A stretch of 10,104 bases of DNA from Fennellomyces sp. T-0311 (Eukaryota; Mucoromycota; Mucoromycetes; Mucorales; Lichtheimiaceae): contig JALLLT010000182.1 of NCBI GenBank assembly GCA_025266875.1, positions 1 through 10,104 on the forward strand, in the 5' to 3' direction. Position 1 is the first letter of the stretch. Each line of letters opens with the position of its first letter. The notes below the pieces were generated by a model that was not told the DNA's origin, did not search any database, and saw only the letters and a program-made list of their open reading frames with translations. Shown here piece after piece: positions 8,046 to 10,104 of the stretch. A program made the position numbers and the translations under genes.

Positions 8046-8220
8046 CCAGGCTTAAACTAATGCAAAAACTGATGGGAATCAATTAAATTTATTGTAAAGG
8101 AGTGCATCCATCCACTTCGTTAAACATAATGAACAGTAACAATTATCTACGATGACACGATGCAACCGATTGGTTTCTGTGAAAGGGTATCTGGATCTGG
8201 TACAATCTGTTCATCATCAC

Positions 8221-8228
8221 TATAAATA
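8221..8228 (+). promoter_or_regulatory. TATA box upstream of the BED-finger gene
   Basis: TATAAATA lies 74 bases before the ATG at 8302, a good core-promoter distance for a short 5' leader of about 45-50 bases. No other promoter element was recognised with confidence. Confidence 0.55.
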
Positions 8229-8301
8229 CGAGAGTCACTTACCAGTAAAGACACCATCACTTGTGATACATTATCTAGTTCTACTTGCATTAACTGTAAC
8301 T

Positions 8302-8955
8302 ATGTCCTTCAACGCTGGCTCCTTCAGCTCCAGCTCCAACCAACGCTTTGATGAAGAGGAGTTGATCTTGACTCCTCAAGAGGTAACCTCATTCTTGGTT
8401 TGATAGTGATCGTAATACTTATTGGGTCCTTCTATACAGCAAGCATTTATCAACGATGAAGAAACGTTGGATGATGACGTTGACAGCGTCGTCATTGATG
8501 AGGAATCTGCAAGCCTTGAGTCCAACGCGTCGTCGAGTTCTGGAGGATCTTGGATTCTTCATGGCAACTAGGGTAAGTGTGCAGGTGACAAGATGCACTG
8601 CCTTTATCCTGGGTGCAGCAAGTCTGTCCATGGAAAAGATGGAAACATCTCGACGATAAAAAAACATCTGCTGCGAAAGTACAATGTTTCTGGAGGTGTC
8701 AACGATGGCAACGCCGCACTCGGACTGCTGGACAAGATGTTGAATAACGCGAAGTGCCCACGAGTCTTCAGTCGGGATGAATTCATCAACAACATTTTGT
8801 GACTCCTAGTCCGATCCTGCTTGCCATTGGCAATTGTACAGAGCTCAGAATTCCAGGCATTGCTGAACCATGTGCAAGGTGCCTCCAACCTACATGCGAT
8901 CAAGCTCCCCAGTGCCGATACAATTGGTCGAAAGGTAATGGACAACACAAACTAA
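8302..8955 (+). pseudogene. BED zinc-finger, hAT-like transposase N-terminal fragment (spliced, two stops)
   Basis: Exon 1 (8302-8382, 27 codons, starting MSFNAGSFSSSS) joins across a 57-base GTAACC...TACAG intron (8383-8439) to exon 2 with the frame kept. The product begins with an acidic Asp/Glu/Ser-rich leader. A BED-like finger follows, with cysteines at 8599 and 8614 (C-x4-C), IKKHLLRKY, His at 8665-8667 and Tyr at 8680-8682 where a second His is expected. Next come FSRDEFINNIL, SCLPLAIVQSSEF and LPSADTIGRKV, which resemble the region after the BED finger in hAT transposases. In-frame TAG (8569-8571) and TGA (8800-8802) break the frame, and TAA at 8953-8955 ends it. The DDE core and dimerisation region expected downstream are not visible. 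The BED/hAT reading rests on motif order; a domesticated BED protein is less likely given the stops. Confidence 0.65.
8383..8439 (+). other. Predicted intron (57 nt)
   Basis: GT donor (gtaacc) and CAG acceptor (tatacag). Removing it joins two coding stretches in one frame and skips an in-frame TGA at 8401-8403. The size is typical of fungal introns. Confidence 0.65.
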
Positions 8956-8983
8956 AAAAGTTTCCAAAAATTCACGTAATCAC

Positions 8984-9226
8984 GTGATCACGATTTCAAA
9001 TTCCGAAGGTAAAAAATATAACATTTGTTTTTGCAAGCCACTTTTACTAGTGTACCTTTGTCCTATAGAAGAAATCAACATACAATACTGCTCAGGATGC
9101 AGAAAATATTGCTCGATTCCTGATTTTACAGGCAGAACACAACTTTTAAAGACATGTATTACATGTCACTCCAGACAAAGCAATGTAGGACGCCCTATTT
9201 ATGTCAGAAACTTCTCTTTCGGCTAA
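8984..9226 (+). CDS. Small CxxC-x18-CxxC protein or exon, possibly spliced
   Basis: The frame reads through to TAA at 9224-9226. Its useful part, from about 9085, is QYCSGCRKYCSIPDF followed by KTCITCHSRQ, giving CxxC-x18-CxxC with a P-x-F between, a plausible single-zinc module. Bases 9009-9068 (GTAAAA...CTATAG, 60 nt) look like an intron. Splicing keeps the frame (codon GAA built across the junction), so the unspliced reading is probably wrong in the middle. No ATG is evident at the head, so this may be an internal or last exon of a larger or broken gene. It lies 29 bases after the BED-finger fragment but in a different frame. Similar Cys4 modules occur in fungal hypothetical and transposon-linked proteins (from memory). 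Function unknown. Confidence 0.4.
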   Translation: MITISNSEGKKYNICFCKPLLLVYLCPIEEINIQYCSGCRKYCSIPDFTGRTQLLKTCITCHSRQSNVGRPIYVRNFSFG

Positions 9227-9627
9227 TGTGTATTATAGGTCCCACGCGATAGCGCCTGAACTAGCAGTCACACCGTTACCATATTTGGACCACATGTTAC
9301 CACGCATCTTGGCATCTCAGAACATAAAACAGAATTCCAAAAGAAGAAAAACTCATGACGTTCTGCGTGTTTAAAAAGTATGTATAGGTATGAAAAATTT
9401 TTATCAATTCTTACTTTTTTGCTAATCTTGCTTTAATATTGGATGGTATTCAAAATTCGTTATTCGCCCTGAATAAAATAAAATAAACGGTGCCTCGGTG
9501 CCACGTTTCCTAATTGGAACGAAAATAAACCTTACTACCCCCTCTATAAACTCTAAAATCAAGTCCTATAAACATTGTTTCTCCGCCCACAACATAGTGT
9601 TTATTCATCATAACCAAAAAAATTTAT

Positions 9628-9643
9628 GGGGTGGGGGGGAGGG
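9628..9643 (+). other. G-quadruplex-type G-run
   Basis: GGGG-T-GGGGGGG-A-GGG supplies four runs of three G with loops of one or two bases, inside otherwise AT-rich DNA. A TATATAAA box lies 19 bases downstream. Confidence 0.6.
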
Positions 9644-9974
9644 TACTCCATTTCCACCTGTTATATAAACATAAAATAATATGTGAAATACAGAGAAAAA
9701 AAAACTAAAAACTAACAACGAAGTACCACCTCACAGAGAAGCGAGAAAGATGAGTCCAAAGACAAAATGTCATCACCTAGGCGATCTACCTTGTGGTTGA
9801 GTTTCTGAACTAACGATATAAGAAGTGTCAAGTTCTATAAATGCACGTAAGTTTCTTCACTTTTTTTTTCCTTCAAGTACTTACACCCAATCCCAAAGGG
9901 TTGCTTTCCGCCTGTGGTTGCATTTGCGGTGTCGCAAGCCACTTGGCAAGCATGGTTAATGGAACAAGGGCAGC

Positions 9975-10104
9975 ATGAAAGTTTTAGTAGTAAAAATGGA
10001 TGAATGGTACTTGAATATTTACGCTGTTCAAATGTATGGCTTATATACCTTTTGCTTCCGTGGATACACTGACAAGGACAGTAGCTTAAGTATTTCAGCA
10101 TATC
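9975..10104 (+). CDS. Unidentified partial ORF at the right edge
   Basis: From the ATG at 9975 the frame is open for 43 codons to the end of the window, beginning MKVLVVKMDEWYLNIYAVQ. The nearest upstream in-frame stop is TAA at 9957-9959. Composition is rich in Tyr and Val and no motif is recognised. A minus-strand frame overlaps the same bases and looks no better. With only 43 codons, chance is a fair explanation. Confidence 0.15.
   Translation, partial: MKVLVVKMDEWYLNIYAVQMYGLYTFCFRGYTDKDSSLSISAY

Larger units (their letters stand above)
6511..8220. other. Non-coding interval with hairpins and diverged repeats
   Basis: No open frame here looks like a protein gene: the longest, about 106 codons at 7541-7861, has no recognisable motif and runs through one of the hairpins. 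The interval is AT-rich apart from the ACCCG block at 6587-6708. It contains two long related hairpins and related flanking blocks described separately. A possible third, weaker copy of the flanking block lies at about 6790-6870 (ATGGTAT, GTGAAAAATG, GAAACA and TTGGTGT in the same order). It could be the 3' non-coding part of the Tnp2 element or a separate non-autonomous element; terminal repeats could not be placed. Confidence 0.5.
9227..10104. other. AT-rich interval without a convincing gene
   Basis: Poly(A)-signal-like AATAAA repeats occur at 9472-9487. An inverted repeat, AAAAAGTA (9373-9380) against TACTTTTT (9412-9419), encloses AAAAATTTTT. A G-rich run lies at 9628-9643 and a TATATAAA box at 9662-9669; the first ATG after that box (9749) opens only 16 codons. 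No RNA gene or transposase fragment was recognised. A minus-strand frame at 9835-10101 has no recognisable motif and is treated as spurious. Confidence 0.5.

Noticed and set aside
8572..8583. GTAAGT donor directly after the TAG at 8569 as a natural intron that removes the stop
   Set aside because: The TAG precedes the donor and would stay in the exon, and the nearby acceptor would make a 12-base intron, which is too short.
9373..9419. AAAAAGTA/TACTTTTT inverted repeat as a small MITE
   Set aside because: Arms of only 8 AT-rich bases with no target duplication are expected by chance in this sequence.
6511..9600. CACTA-type terminal inverted repeat closing the Tnp2 element (TAGTG end)
   Set aside because: TAGTG occurs by chance at several places (8404, 9049, 9594), but no matching left end can be seen, because the 5' part is interrupted by the Gypsy element.
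9835..10101. 88-codon minus-strand ORF
   Set aside because: It has low-complexity Cys/Ser/Lys composition, no family resemblance, and an equally open plus-strand frame across the same bases.

Overview
The window looks like a repeat-rich stretch of a fungal nuclear genome. It holds a Ty3/Gypsy retrotransposon, a fungal-type Tnp2 (CACTA-like) transposase, a BED-finger (hAT-like) transposase fragment, and two candidate introns of 57 and 60 bases. An early-diverging (Mucoromycota-like) or basidiomycete host fits best, but nothing here fixes the lineage. No clear single-copy host gene was found.

Layout. (1) Bases 1-3968, minus strand: the 5' portion of a Ty3/Gypsy element: a candidate 352-bp 5' LTR (3617-3968), a primer-binding site, gag (2394-3596) and pol (protease, RT, RNase H, first residues of the integrase region). 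Pol runs off the left edge. Gag and pol lie in different frames, joined by a textbook -1 slippery heptamer. Pol also has a one-base deletion just after RT, so this copy is probably dead but young. (2) Bases 3969-6510, plus strand: a Tnp2 transposase relic, one frame with two internal TAG stops, a catalytic Asp changed to Asn and eroded zinc-binding cysteines. The retroelement LTR abuts its N-terminal part, which implies a nested insertion. (3) Bases 6511-8220: no convincing protein gene. This stretch holds an ACCCG/CGGGT fold-back block (6587-6708) and two long related hairpins (7135-7212 and 7762-7836). The hairpins share a 16-base apical sequence, while their stems differ by compensatory changes; each is followed by a similar flanking block. 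(4) Bases 8221-8955: a TATA box and a spliced BED zinc-finger transposase fragment with two stops. (5) Bases 8984-9226: a small CxxC-x18-CxxC ORF that probably contains an intron. (6) Bases 9227-10104: AT-rich DNA with a G-quadruplex motif, a TATA-like box and an unidentified partial ORF at the right edge.

The lesions in the two DNA-transposon relics are mostly C-to-T/G-to-A changes (CAG to TAG three times, CGA to TGA, His to Tyr, Asp to Asn), consistent with deamination of silenced repeats. The twin hairpins are the strongest candidate for an undescribed element or structured RNA.
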